DNA from: Cryptomeria japonica
Taxonomy: Eukaryota; Streptophyta; Pinopsida; Cupressales; Cupressaceae
Length of the DNA stretch: 64,000 nucleotides
Assembly: GCF_030272615.1 (NCBI RefSeq)
Contig: NC_081409.1
Span: forward strand, 614,590,755 to 614,654,754
Reading direction: 5' to 3'
The position numbers were made by a program, and so were the translations under genes. Below the pieces are notes generated by a model. It was not told the origin of the DNA and ran no database searches. It was given only the letters and a program-made list of their open reading frames with translations. Positions 21,850 to 36,030 of this stretch are shown piece after piece. Position 1 is the stretch's first letter, and each line of letters opens with the position of its first letter.

Positions 21850-24644
21850 CTAACTATGGTTAAATCACAGGTAGGTTTAATATAGATTTTCATAAATGTA
21901 TAATGTTATATTTTTTTTCTTTAAATATTTACAAGAACTTATTATAATAACTAGCATCATAGCATTAGACCAATATTTTTATTTCATCTTTTAGATCTAG
22001 ACATAAATCTATAGTGCAATTATTTAATTTTGATTCTGCAATAAATAAAGGAGAAGATGACAAAATTAATTAAATTTAAGCAGCAACTATATTAGTCTAG
22101 AAAACATTGAAAGGCATGTTAATTTTTAGATTTATTTTCTGCGAATAAATAAAAGGGAAAATGACAGAATTTAATAAACTATATTTGTATTTCCATAAAT
22201 AGGACCAAATGTTTTATTTCCAGCTTACTAACATACATGTTTTTCTATTTCATTTTTTTCCAATATTTCAAATGCATAAGGGGATAAAATGAATTTCTTG
22301 ATTTCCAAATTAACACATACACAACAAATATTATTTTCAGAACTATAGGAACTAAATCCAGAAATACACATTTCATTTTTTTTTCTTTTTTGCAACAAAT
22401 TAATACTTAATAAAAATAATGCATTTCTTTAAAGTGTGTTTAAAATACAATATAGCCAACAATACAAATGGGTGATATACCTAGCTAGTCTCTCATTTCT
22501 ATTAAATGAGGACTTTAAATAAAATAGATACATTTTCTTTTTAAGGTAACTACAACACGCAACTTTTTATTTACATTCCTACAACTGAAAATATAGCATC
22601 CCTTTTCTTAATCTTTTTCTGCAACCCAAGTAAAAACAGCAACTCCTAGCTTGACTTTTCCCTTCCATTCCAAGCAACCTACAAATAAATCATAAGGCTT
22701 GACCATGGAGTGCTCACCTCAAAGCCTAGGCTTACTAGAAGCCACCCCTGAGCTTAGAGAACCAAGCCCTAGACAGGTTACACACATGCAAACACAACAA
22801 ACAAGGAAAAAGCACACAACAACACTTTCCCAACCAAGGCTACACTTCACCACAAAATGTGATGATTTTACATGGGTGGTAGTGGACCAAATACCCTGAG
22901 GAGATTGCAAGAATGGTAGATCACAAAGCCACCTCATGGAAAACAAAGATATATCATAAGTTCATTAACCCCACATTCCTTATGCCCCCCAGGCATTCAT
23001 GCCATACTTTCTCCCCTTATGACCCCCAAATGCACAAACTAGGCCATGCAGCAAGGCTCACATATACACCCCTTGAGTTTGCTCTCATAATGAGAGTCTC
23101 TCACTCGAGGGCTGTCAAAATCCTACCACCTGCAAGACCATCCTGCTCTTCCAAGAGTAGAAGGCCTTGGTTACTCCCAAATCACAGGAAATGCATAAAA
23201 GGATACAAGTTAGGTCGCATAATAATTTTTACAAAAGAAAATAAAAGACAACAACTTTTTCATTCAAACAATCTTTCCAACACAAACATGCAACTTAAAA
23301 AGAAACAAAAGAAGTGGATGAACCAACCTTCAATCTGCCCAAAGGTGCGCTAGAACTAGTTTGAGGATGAGCAGCCCAAATCCACAAATCTTCCTTCTAC
23401 ACTTAGCCAAAATTCTATCCCAAAACTATATTTTTCAAAATTGCATCATCTCCAAAAATGGAGAGTGGGTGATTACCCACAAAATCTCTCATCCTTGCCT
23501 AACAAGACCTCAGTGAGAGTTCTCTCAGGTTTCTAAAACTGAAAAAGGAAAAAGTAATAAAAAGATGAAAAAGGATCTCTCATCAAAAAGGAAGGTTATC
23601 TAACATAGATGGCACCTTCTAATTTCAATTTTCGCTCACCTTAGGAAACTCACTTTTTAAGGTGACTAAACAATCACATGGGAGTAGACACATGCCTAAA
23701 AATACTCCTGACCCATAGGTATACCTTATGGGCCTTAGGAAACACCTTTAAACTACCCCTAGGAGTCCATTTGACCCCTTATAAACCCATCTGAAGTCAA
23801 ATTTCGGGTCAAACCTGTGTTGACCACTCTAAAGACTCTCTACCCAAAGAAAATTTTAGAACCGCATTCCAATGTTTGAAAAAGCTATAGTTGAACAACT
23901 CCCTCTAAGAGACAAGTCAAAAATCAAGACATAAATCAACACATGTGTCAAGTGACACAATAAAATACATTACAAAATTACACATGAAATTTGTCTCTTG
24001 TTGGATTTACACAAATAAATAAATTCAATTTAACACACATGCATCATTTACTTTCACAAACAAAATATGATACATACGGGGTGTTGTCTCTCCAAATAGA
24101 CAACCCCTGGTTTTACGAACGTACATAGGTCTAGGTTTGGTTCTCCATAATGTTTACATGGTCACATGGATAATTTTCCTACGCATCTCAATTACACATT
24201 AGTAATTCCAAATAACCTCATATAATATTAAACACATGAATAAGAATACACATCAAACACTATGCATACAATTTACATTTAAACAAATCGATATATCTTA
24301 TATCAAAATAAATCCACATAAGCAATTATCATAATCCTCATAATTTTGATCCATACATAAGACATGCATCCTATGTCTATCATCATAGTAAAGTCCTGCA
24401 AATCCAATAATGACATACATCATCTCATTTAAGTTATCCTATTCTAGAATCATATAGAGTTATGTATCCATAACACATCAAAATGTACACCTCAAGGTGA
24501 AATGATTCCATAACCTAGTTCAATTACTTTTCTCACCAATCTATCTATCTAACATAGCCCATCCTATTGAATTATAGCATTTATTAGTAAGTTCAACCAT
24601 GGTCAACTGAGTTAACCGGAGCTTGATCGGGGAGGGGCTCTACA

Positions 24645-24656
24645 TCCTCCTCCCCT
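24645..24656 (-). other. E4 polypurine tract
   Basis: Minus strand AGGGGAGGAGGA lies directly against the LTR start TGTAGAGCC. It differs from the AAAGGGGGAGA tract of E2 and the copia elements, so E4 belongs to another family, probably gypsy-like. Confidence 0.85.
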
Positions 24657-25463
24657 AGAGATCGACTTACTCCTGAAAGTCGCATGAGCGAATTATGAAA
24701 TAGGGATATAACTCTTCCCACAATTTTAATAGGTTACTCTAAATCTTATCTTGCCTACTAGAAAGATGCATTATCAAAACAAACTTATTATTGTAATTAG
24801 CTTACTATCTTCATAAGGTTAAATTCATACATTTCCCTTCAATCTCAGGTAGGTGTTTACAAAATTATATCTTTCAACAACTTACGTTAGTACACCATCC
24901 AAATTATATCAATAACACACATCAACTCCCATAATCAAGGTTACACATGATAGTTTACTTATTAATTTCTAGGAGTCATACTTATTAAGGGTTCATGTAA
25001 AACATGTTTATCCCACTGCAATTGTCATCCATGCTCGCCGCTAAAGAGAATTCACACCACAATTTATCCATAATGAATCTACTTATTTTACATCAAGGTG
25101 CCTCATAAGGGGGTTAATCACATATTTGGTAAACCACCCTAGGTGCATTATTTCTTCCAACATCCTTAGGCTACAAGGGATAATCAAGTTTAAGCTCTTT
25201 AAATCTACCCATAGGTAGGGAAATTTTCTACTCCTAGGGCCCACAAAGCTTGGTATTTCTAGGCATTAAGGTTTTTAGTTTCATAGGTACATTATTCGCA
25301 AAACCCAAACATTAAGGTACATAACCATCCCATTCTAAGGGAGTGATGAAAATTAATAATTATTATTTCTTTTTTATCTCATCCTCGCAATCATCTCCAT
25401 ACACATGCCAAATTTACCAGTCTACAATTATCATCACTTTCGCAATTCCTTAGGCCTGGATCT

Positions 25464-25496
<33 letters not shown>

Positions 25497-28342
25497 TATT
25501 TTATTTTATTTTTTGTTATAAATTTCCTCTCTTAGATTACTCACAAATAATTTTATTTAGGAGAATATTCCTTTCTTTACCTTATTTCGAAATAATGTTC
25601 TTTGTTTATTCCATGTGCCTAATTTTACTCCTTGCGGTATTCTCCCTTGACACACTATCAGTGGTTCAATTAACATGATAGACTTTACACAAATCACATC
25701 ACTAGGGCTAGCTATATTAACGTCAAAATGACCACTTGACACTTTAAAAGATCAAAATAAAAGTTATTTTTACCAAGTCCAATCAAAGAAGAAAAATGTC
25801 GGCAATTGAAAGATATTAAAATCAGCAACATGGCAAATGCCATAGCTCCAATAAAAAGAAACATAAATTTAGTGGTCCTTTCATCATAAAAATAAATAAA
25901 TAAAAAGAAAGTACTAGCCCCTAGATCACAAAATACTATTCAAAGAAAGTCAAAAATACTGTCGAATCAAAACTCGAAACAAGATGACCATACTAGCCAT
26001 GCTATAGGGAGTAACCGCAGCACATCACCCAAGATCACACATCCTAAGTGTGTTAGGAAGTGATTATTAGACTCTTGAGATTCTTAGATGATCTATATTC
26101 CTTTATTATTTATGAAATATCTTATACACATGAGATTGCAATCGTTTTATAGATCATGTTCCATTTTAACCTTCATGTGATTGCTATCGCAAGCCACACT
26201 TTTCGTCATAATCTGTTATCTATTTAGGGTTATTAACATCCATAATTATATCTATCAGGTGATTGCACTAACTCTACCATCCTCCCTTCAAACTTCTAGG
26301 ACTTCCCTTAATTTTCCTTGTATGCTAAACCTTGGTTCAATATTACATGGTAACTCATGCGTCGACACGTTCGTGTCTTACTCACATGCGGTGGATAGTT
26401 CGGCACAAAATTGTCGCTTGTATACTTAGAAACACTTAAGATTTGAAAAAAAAAAGTAATCATATAATTCTACTAGGGTCATCATTTGTTTTCTTAGCAC
26501 CTTTGCTAGCTCCTTGAATTTTCACCTCTAATCATCCTTTCGTTCTCATCAATAAGGAGCATGTTGCCAAATTACTAACACTTATGGTTAAGAACCATTT
26601 GGGGTGGACTAATTGTCAAGTAAAATCAATAGCGCTTGACAACTAATTCCTTCCCACACATTTCATGACATATTTCAAACAATGCAGAGAGTTGACTTAT
26701 TCCCTCCTACTTCCCTTATGCAACTTATGATATCAAGGGGGTGTGCACTCAAGAAGTGACCAACACTCACCCCATTAATTAAAATTTGGTAAAAAAAGTT
26801 ATCTCTTTCCATATTACTTATTTATATTTACTTACTAGCCAATCTCAGCTTATCACAACTTACAATTTCCTTCAAACCACGTAACCCACCTTATCATCAT
26901 AATATCATGTTACCCAATTACGGTATAACATAAGGGTGTCCAATAATTATCAATGTCTTAAGAATCCCATAATTTCCAAGTTCTCCGTTGGCTAACCACA
27001 TAATTCGGCTCCTCATCCATGTTCTCATAAAATATCTTATACTACCAACTATTCATCATTAAAACCTTCGTATTATAATACTGCTATACTATCTTTCCAT
27101 AAGCCATTTCCATCTGCATGTTAATGTTTTCACATATCTTCACACTTGAGTGCCATAAATTTTACAAACCTACTTCGGTTGTGTCAAGTAGTTAAATTGT
27201 GTTACATATTGTCTTGTAACTAGCGACTAGTCATGATTGGGTTGCACTTTTCTCCTTATGTTCTGAATGCATATTAGTTACTCATTCCTAGAGTATAAGA
27301 TCCTAATACTTTTACACTCCATGTAATTCAATAGGGATTTTTGTATGATTCCCAATCGTCCCTACTCTCCTTGCCATAAATTTCTCCAAGATTGTCTTCC
27401 CATAAGGGAACTAGTTGTAGCTTTACTTTGCTTGTTTCTCCAATTATATAGCTATGGATGAACTTAGGGTTTATTGCAATTACGTGCTTTAACCCAAGAA
27501 GTTCATGTATCCTTTCTCCTTAGTTAATTCATCTATAATATTGCTAGGGTCCACTTATCAAGGAGATTGTCATTCATCATTTTAGTCCTTATATTCAGGA
27601 TTATACAACTCTAGCTTCTCTGCGTTGCTACAAGGATTGTCTAACAAATGCTCTTGATAAGCAACCTAGCTTGACCTCATTCTTAAGGCACCTATTCATG
27701 AGGATAGGTTAATGCTTCTTTCTAATATTCGCAAGAGTACCTCTTAACTCTTCTTCATTGTTGTCTCAAATGGCAGTCGTGGTCCTCGAACCACCAAAAT
27801 TTTTGCATAGCTTAAAAAAATTTAAGTTGAGTTGTCGCTATCTCAATTATCTTGTTTATTGCACCTTCATCTTATTTCTAACTAGCTTGCTTGACTTGCC
27901 AAGTCAAGAACATACCTCGATGGATGGTATTCTCTTAGTTACCATCAGAGGTATTTTATTGTAGAATTACCTCCTCATACTTGATTTGATTAGGGCAATA
28001 ATTGTATTTGAGTTCCAATCGAATGGTAACCTTATAAGTACTAATGATCTAAATTTCATTTATTAAATACTGAGAATATTTATAATTAAAAAATATTTGC
28101 AGCCTTTGGGGTCTTATTATGCCATAAACATTATGACTAATTAGTTTCAAATTTCAGGGCTTTTAGTGACCCTTGGAACCCCTTGAATTGATATATGTTG
28201 ATCTATTGATTTAGAAGAATTTTCACTTATGTTTCACTTTGTTATTTTGCAAGTTTTCCACCTATGTGTTATACTTTGAATCCATAGTTTAGTTCAACTA
28301 AGTCATGAATGTAGCCCATGTTCACCAGTGTATGAACCTAGG
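24657..28342 (-). other. E4 interior, non-coding
   Basis: 3.7 kb with no frame over about 80 codons on either strand and no Gag or Pol motif that I can see. In a LARD the interior is thought to act through RNA structure and packaging signals; no such signal can be named here. Confidence 0.8.
25464..25491. repeat. (CA)n microsatellite
   Basis: About 14 CA units within the E4 interior, followed by an ATATATT run. Confidence 0.95.
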
Positions 28343-28354
28343 GCTCTAATACCA
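28343..28354 (-). other. E4 primer-binding site
   Basis: Minus strand TGGTATTAGAGC, one base from the initiator-Met tRNA complement, three bases after the LTR end GGGCATGACA. Confidence 0.88.
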
Positions 28355-28357
28355 AAA

Positions 28358-31300
28358 TGTCATGCCCAAACTTTTGGGCAAAACAAATTTTTTTTTGAAA
28401 CACTTAATTGTATGCAACCTATGCTTAATTAGATGTGACAACTTAACAAGTTGTGCCAAGAGCAATCTTAAATTATAATGAAACATTTTAATAACATGAG
28501 CGATGAATAGAACAAATTTATCTAGAAGCCTTAGGTTTCTATAAAACTCCAAGGCGACAAAGTTAGGATATTCCTAACATAAAAAATTATGATAACTCCT
28601 ATAATCAAATGGAACAATATGACTTAATAAGGACAATAATAAATTCACAATTACAGTTGCAAATTATAATTCTTAATTAGATCGACTTCTACCTAATAGG
28701 CATTAATATAATTATTTGATTCAATAATAATTATTTATCTCCTAACAAGTTTCCTCCATCCGTGATAATACATCTTTCCTTTATAACTTGATTAAATCTT
28801 GCATCTTGAAATTAATTATTAATATGATTTTAACGTAATAATACTAATTAATCGAGTAATCAAATATTGAAGTGTCAAACGTTAAAATGTTAATTGCTTT
28901 ATTTAGTATAAGATTCTATCTAGGCTAAATGAGTTCGCAAGATCAAGGTCTTGGACTTATTTTCGAATATATATAATTCCACCACGATATCTTCTTCCAA
29001 AGAAATTATTATTATCCCACCACTTAATAAATAAATAAATTCATTTGTGCAAAAATCTCTAAATTAATTGACAAAAATAGTATTAATCTCCAATATCCAT
29101 TAAATGCCTTTAGGAACTAAATAAATTAGTCTTAGCACTTAGATTATTAGTGCCTATATTTTATTTTAACAAGAATTAAAATGTAGTTAAACTAATTCGA
29201 CTAAAGGGTCAATTAAATTCCATAATGTAAATTGCCCTATAAAATTTAGTCTGGAATAGCCTAAATTTAGGTGGACTAAAATTAATACCCTATGGCCAAA
29301 AATCTTACAAAGTCATTATAATTTCCTAAAAAATTAAACTCCAAAATAATTTAAGATTTGAAACATCACATTTAAATGTTCAAACAATATTATAAAGATA
29401 CCCATGAACCCTAATAAAAATATTATAAAATGCCCCTTTTAAACCCCATTTCTTTTCCTTTTCAACTTTCATGCTACCCTAACCTGAATCGGGTTAGGGT
29501 TTTATCTTTTTCTTATTGTGCAGGGCGAAGGAGTGTTTGGTTTTACTGGTCACGGGAGACGGCGGCCATGGAGGGTCTCAGCGGAGGAGTGGAGGAGTGG
29601 AGGAGGGATAGAGGTGCATCAGCGGGGGCCTTCCCGGGAGCCACTAGGTTTCCCCACAGTGGCGGTCGGGCGCCGCCCACTGTTGGTAAACACAGTGGCA
29701 GTCGGGGCCCTTTCCACTATGGTTACCCACAGTGGGAGGCCCCCGTGCCAACAAATGTGGGAAGCCATAGTGGCGGCCTGAGCCACGCCGACCAACTATT
29801 TTTTACACACAGTGGGTTCGCCCACCCCCCCGAAAACCCTATTTTTTTTTAAATAAAAATTTAAAAGTTCTTTTTCTCTCTCTCTTTTTAATTTGGTTTT
29901 AAAATATAACAAAATATATATATATAATCTAACCGTGGTTAAATCACAGGTAGGTTTAATATAGATTTTCATAAATGTATAATGTTATATTTTTTTTCTT
30001 TAAATATTTACAGGAACTTATTATAATAACTAACATCATAGCATTAGAACAATATTTTTATTTCATCTTTTAGATCTAGACATAAATCTATAGTGCAATT
30101 ATTTAATTTTGAGTCTGCAATAAATAAAGGAGAAGATGACAGAATTAATTAAATTTAAGCAACAACTATATTAGTCTATAAAACATTGAAAGGAATGTTA
30201 ATTTTTAGATTTGTTTTCTGCTAATAAATAAAAGGAAAAATGACAAAATTTCATAAACTATATTTGCATTTCCATAAATAGGACTAAATGTTTTATTTCC
30301 AGCTTACTAACATACATGCTTTTCTATTTCTTTATTTTTCCAATATTTCAAATGCATAAGGGGATAAAATGAATTTCTTGATTTCCAAAATAACACATAC
30401 ACAACAAATATTATTTTCAGAACTATAAGAACTAAATCTAGAAATACACATTTCATTTTTTTTTTTTTTTTGCAACAAAATAATACTTAATAAAAATAAT
30501 ACATTTCTTTAAAGTGTGTTTAAAATACAATATAGCCAACAATACAAATGTGTGATATACCCAACTAGACTCTCATTTCTATTAAATGAGGACTTTAAAT
30601 AAAATAGATACATTTTCTTTTTAAGGTAACTACAACATGCAACTTTTTATTTACATTCCTTCAACTAAAAATATAGCATCCTTTTTCTTAATCTTTTTTT
30701 GCAACCCAAGTAAAAACAACAACTCCTAGCTTGACTTTTTCCTTCCATTCCAAGCAACCTACAAATAAATCATAAGGCTTGACCATGGAGTGCTCACCTC
30801 CCAACCTAGGCTTACTAGAAGCCACCCCTGAGCTTGGAGAACCAAGCCCTAGATAGGTTACACACATACAAACACAACAAACAAGGGAAAAACACACAAA
30901 AACACTTTCCCAACCAAGGCTACACTTCACCACCAAATGTGATGATTTTACATGGGTGGTAGTGGACAAAATACCCTAAGGAGACTGCAAGAATGGTAGA
31001 TCACAAAGCCACCTCATGGAAAACAAAGACATATCATAAGTTCATTAACCCCACATTCCTTATGCCCCCCAAGGCATTCATGCCATACTTTCTCCCCTTA
31101 TGACCCCCAAATGCACAAATCAGGCCATGCAGCAAGGGTCACATATACACCCCTTGAGTTTTCTCTCATAATGAGAGTCTCTCACTCAAGGGCTATCAAA
31201 CTCCTACCACCTGTGAGACCATCCTACTCTCCCAAGAGTAGAAAGACTTGGTTACTCCCAAATCACAGGAAATGCATAAAAGGATAAAAGAAAGGTTGCA

Positions 31301-31726
31301 TAATAATTTTTACAAAAGAAAATGCAAGACAACAACTTTTTCATTCAAACAATCTTTCCAACACAAACATGCAACTTAAAAAGAAATAAAAGAAGTGGAT
31401 GAACCAACCTTCAATCTACCCAAAGGTGTGCTACAACTAGTTTGAGGATGAGTAGCCCAAATCCACAAATCTTCCTTCTAAACTTAGCCAAAATTCTATC
31501 CCAAAACTGTATTTTTCAAAATTGCATCATCTTTAAAAAGGGAGAGTGGGTGATTACCCACAAAATCTCTCATCCTTTCCTAAGAAGACCTCAGTGAGAG
31601 TTCTCTCAGGTTTCTAAAACTGAAAAAGGAAAAAGTAAGAAAAAGATGAAAAAGGATCTCTCATCAAAAGGGAAGGTTATCTAGCCTAGATGTCACCTTC
31701 TAATTTTAATTTTCGCTCACCTTAGG
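28358..31726 (-). repeat. E4 5' LTR, downstream segment
   Basis: Matches 20040-23640 of the 3' LTR nearly base for base, apart from the shorter AT run (29905-29922) and an about 90-bp gap near 29390. It includes the intact LTR end TGACA at 28358. The upstream 1 kb of this LTR lies at 36031-37032, beyond the solo LTR. GC-rich island at 29520-29840. Confidence 0.93.
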
Positions 31727-34233
31727 TGTAGAGCCCCTCCCTGATCAAGCTTCGGTTAACTCAGTTGACCATGGTTGACCTTACTAATAAATGCTATAAT
31801 TCAATAGGATGGGCTATGTTAGACGGATAGATTGGTGAGAAAAGTAATTGAACCAGGTTATGGAATCATTTCACCTTGAGGTGTACATTTTGATGTGTTA
31901 TGGATACATAACTTTATATGATTCTAGAATAGGATAACTTTGAGATGATCTATGTCATTATTGGATTTGTGGGACTTTACTATGATGATACAAATAGGAT
32001 GCATGTTTTATGTATGGATCAGAATTATGTGGATTATGATAATTGCTTATGCAGATTTATTTGGATATAAGATATATCGATTTTTTTAAATGTAAATTGT
32101 ATGCAGAGTGTTTGATGTGTATTCGTATTCATCTGTTTAATATTATATGAGGTTATTGGAATTACTAATATGTAATTGAGATGTGCAGGAAAATTATCCA
32201 TATGACCATGGAAATATTATGGAGAACCAAACCTAGACCTATGTACATTCGTAAAACCAGGGGTTGTCTATTTGGAGAGACAACACCCTGTATGTATCGT
32301 ATTTTATTTATAATAGTGAATGATGCATGTGTGTTAAATTTTATTATTGATTTATTTAAATCCAACAAGAGACAATTTCCATGTGTAATTTTGTAATGTA
32401 TTTTATTGTGTCACTTGACACATGTGTTGATTTATGTCTTGAATTTTGACTTGTCTCTTGAAGGGAATTGTTCAACTATAGCTTTTTCAAACATTTGAAT
32501 GTGGTTCTAAAATTTCCTTGGGTAGAGAGTCTTTGGAGTAGTTAACTCAGGTTTGACCCGAAAGTTAACTTCAGATAGGTTTATAAGGGGTCAAATAGAC
32601 TCCTAGGGGTAGTTTAAAGGTGTTTCCAAAAGCCCATAAGGTATACCTATGAGTTAGGAGTGTTTTTAGGCATGTGTCTACTCCCATGTGACTGTTTAGT
32701 CATCCCAAAAAGTGGGATTTCTAAGATGTGCGAAAATTCAAAATTAGAAGGTGCCATCTAGGTTAGATAACCTTCCCTTTTGCTAAGAGATCCTTTTTTA
32801 TCTTTTTCTTACTTTTTCCTTTTTCAATTTTAGAAACCTGGGAGAACTCTCACCAAGGCCCTCTTAGGCAAGAATGAGATATTTTGTGGGTAATCACCCA
32901 CTCTCCATTTTTTGAGACTATGCATTTTGAAAAGCGAGTTTTTGGATTCAAAATTTAGTTAAGTGTAGAAGGGAGGATTGTGGATTTGGGCTTCTCATCC
33001 TCAAACTAGTTCTAACATACCTTTGGGCAGATTGAAGGTTGGTTCATCTCTTTTCTTGTTATGTTGCATGTCTATGTTGGAAAGTTTGGTTGTATGAGAA
33101 AGTAATTCTCTTGTATTTCCTTTTGTGAAAATTATTATTATGCGATCTATCTTTTATTTTTTTTTATGCATTTCATGTGTCTTGGGAGTAACCAAGGTCT
33201 TCTACTCTTGGGAGAGTTGGATGGTCTTGTGAGTGGTAGAAGTTTGACAACCCTCAAGTGAGAGACTCTCATTATGAGAGTGAACTCAAGGGGTGTATAT
33301 GTGACCCTTGCTGCATGGCCTGGTTTGTGCATTTGGGGGTCATAAGGGGAGAAAGTATAGCATGAATGCCTATGGGGGGCATAAGGAATGTGGGGTTAAT
33401 GATCTTATGAAATAACTTTGTTTTCCATGTGGTGGCATTGTGTTCTATCATTCTTGCAGTTTCCTCAAGGTATTTGGTCCACTACCACCCATGTAAAATC
33501 ATCACATTTAGTGATGGAGTGAAGCCTTGGTTGGAAAAGTGTTGGCTATATCTTTTTACCTTTCTTGTTGTGTATGCATGTGTGTAACCCGTCTAGGGCT
33601 TGGTTCTCCAATCTCGGGGGTGGCTTCTAGTAAGCCTAGGCTGGGAGGTGAGCACTCCATGGTCATAGCCTATGAGACTAGTTGGGTATCTCACCCCCTT
33701 GTAATGTTGATTATATTGTATTCTTAATATGTTCTAAAGAAATGCATTATTTTATTAAGTTATTATTGCAAAGATTGAAATGTTTATCTTTGGATTAAGT
33801 TCCTATAGTTAATGAAATAATATTGTTGTATGCATGTTATTTCTGAAAATAAAAGTTCAGTTTAATTCCTTATGCACATCTCTAAGTGTAATTCAAATAA
33901 TTCTAGAATAAGGTAGTTACAGAATATATTTTATTAAACTCTGCCATTTTCTATTTAGTTATTCGTAGAAAATAAATCTAAAATTAATATGTCTATCTCT
34001 AAGATTTATTTCAAAAAAATTCTAGTCTCATATAGTTGCTGCTTAAATTTAATTAGATCTGTCATTTTCTCCTTTATTTATTGCAAAATCAAAATTAAAT
34101 AATTACACTATAGATTTATGAGTAGATCTAAAAAGAAGAAATACAAATATTGGTCTAATGTTAAATAAAAAAATATAAGGTAATTCATCTATGAAAACTC
34201 ATATTAATCTACCCTAGATTTAACCATGAAAAG

Positions 34234-34270
<37 letters not shown>

Positions 34271-36030
34271 TTATTTATTTTTACATTTTTAAAACAAAAT
34301 AAAATAAATTAAATTATTAAAAACAAGAGGTTTTATTTATTGTTTTTTTTTTTAAATAAAATAAAATAAAATAAAAATAAACTAGGGGGGTACCTCGGCC
34401 CCCGCATAGTGGGCGGCGACCCCCAACGGTGGCTGCAGCCGCAACCCATAGTTGGGGAGGCTTCGGCCCCCCTCTGTGGGTGGTGCCCCATAGCAGCGAC
34501 GCTGCCGGGCTGTGGGTCGTGACCCTCAAGCTCGATAGTGGTCGCCCCTACGGGGAGCCCCCCCCCCTCCCCCCCTCTGCCCATGAAAGCTCTGCCATGT
34601 CTCCTCCACTTCTCCGTCGTGCCTCCCGTGACCTGCAATAAACAAATTCAAACATACACACACACTTCTCACAAAAAAAAAAAATATATCATATTTCAGC
34701 CCTAACCTAAAAATAGGGTTAGGGCAAGATAAAAGGATGAAAGAAAAATAGGGTAAAGTGTGGAGTAAATTTTACAATATTTTATATAGGTTTTCATGGT
34801 TAATTAATATTTTAGTTAAGTTATATCGGACCATTATGTGTTAGAAAATAAATATTTTCATATAAATGTGTTTAAATGAAAAATATATATAGAATTAAAA
34901 ATATGAACATATAGAACAAATAGTAGGTTAATTATTTTATTAGGTGTTTATATTATATATAGGTTTGATATAAACATATGGGTAGATTTAAGAATGATGT
35001 TTAAATTTAAAATATTTATGAAGTCTAATCTTTTAGAAAATTTATAACAAATTTGGCAGGTTATTTTTGGCTATGGAGAAATAATTTTTAGTCCACCTAG
35101 ATATAGGTTTTGAGATTTAACTTTATAGGACAATTTTCATTATGGATTTAATTGACCCTTTAGTCGAATTAATTTAACTAAATTTTAATTATTGTTAAAA
35201 TAAAATATAGGCATTAATAAATCTAAGTGCTAGGACTAATTTATTTAGTTCCTAAGAGCAAGTAATGGTTATTGGGTATTAATATTATCTTTGTCAATTA
35301 ATTTAGAGGTTTTTGCGTAAATGAGTTTATTTATTTATTTAATGGTGGAATTATAATAATTTCCTTGGAAGAGGATATCGTGGTGGAATTACATACTTTC
35401 AAAAATAAGTCCAAGACTTGGATCTTGCGAACTCTTTTAGCCTAGATGGAATCTTATACTAAATAAAGCAATTAACATTTTAACATTTGACACTTCAATT
35501 TTTAATTGTTCGATAACTTAATATTATTGCATTAAAATCATATTAATAATTAATTTATAGACGCAAGGTTTAATCGAGTATAAAGGAAGGATGTTTTATC
35601 ACGGAGGGAGGAAACTTGTTAGCAGATAATAATTATTATTGAATCAAGTAATTATATTTATGCCTATTTAGTAGAAACAGATCTAATTAAGAATTATAAA
35701 TTGCAAATGGTAATGAATGGGACATTTGATGTGAATTTATCATTGTCCTTATAAAATCATATTGTTTCGTTTGATTATAGGAGTTATCTTAATTTGTTAT
35801 GATAGGAATATCCTAACTTTGCCGTCTAGGGGTTTCATAGAAACCTAAGGCTTCTAGATAAATTTGTTCTATTCATCGTTCATGTTAGAAGGACGTTTTA
35901 TTACAACTTAAGGTTCTGCATGGAGCAACCTATTAAGTTGTCACATCTAATTAAGCATAGGTTGCATGTAATTAAGTGTTCAAAAAAAAATTTGTTGTGT
36001 GTGTTTTTGCCCAAAAGTTTGGGCATGACA
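31727..36030 (+). mobile_element. Solo LTR of the E4 family inside E4's 5' LTR
   Basis: A complete 4.3-kb LTR in plus orientation, TGTAGAGCCCC at 31727 to GGGCATGACA at 36030, reverse complementary to the E4 LTRs around it. Flanks are TTAGG (31722-31726) and TTTGG (36031-36035), a target duplication with one mismatch. The uninterrupted site is seen in the 3' LTR near 23640. No interior remains, so it arose by LTR-LTR recombination. The GC island at 34385-34640 is more diverged, suggesting a different source copy. Confidence 0.93.
34385..34640. repeat. GC-rich island in the solo LTR
   Basis: Counterpart of the E4 LTR islands, in reverse orientation. It is preceded by (TA)n and by AAATA repeats (34356-34384), and the CACAGTGG hairpins are mostly eroded. 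The order in the LTR direction, AT tract then GC-rich stretch, would suit a core promoter and leader, but this is inference. Confidence 0.75.

Noticed and set aside
22699-23353. Frames of 66-146 codons near the middle of the E4 LTR, with partial relatives at 30688-30969 and 33527-33727
   Set aside because: Conservation follows LTR duplication; frames are interrupted differently in each copy and have no domain signature.
25557-26429. Short frames in the E4 interior
   Set aside because: At most 82 codons, no motif, no strand consistency; expected by chance in 3.7 kb.
32165-32396. Overlapping sense and antisense frames in the solo LTR
   Set aside because: Short, reciprocal on both strands, no motif, and not conserved in length in the other LTRs.
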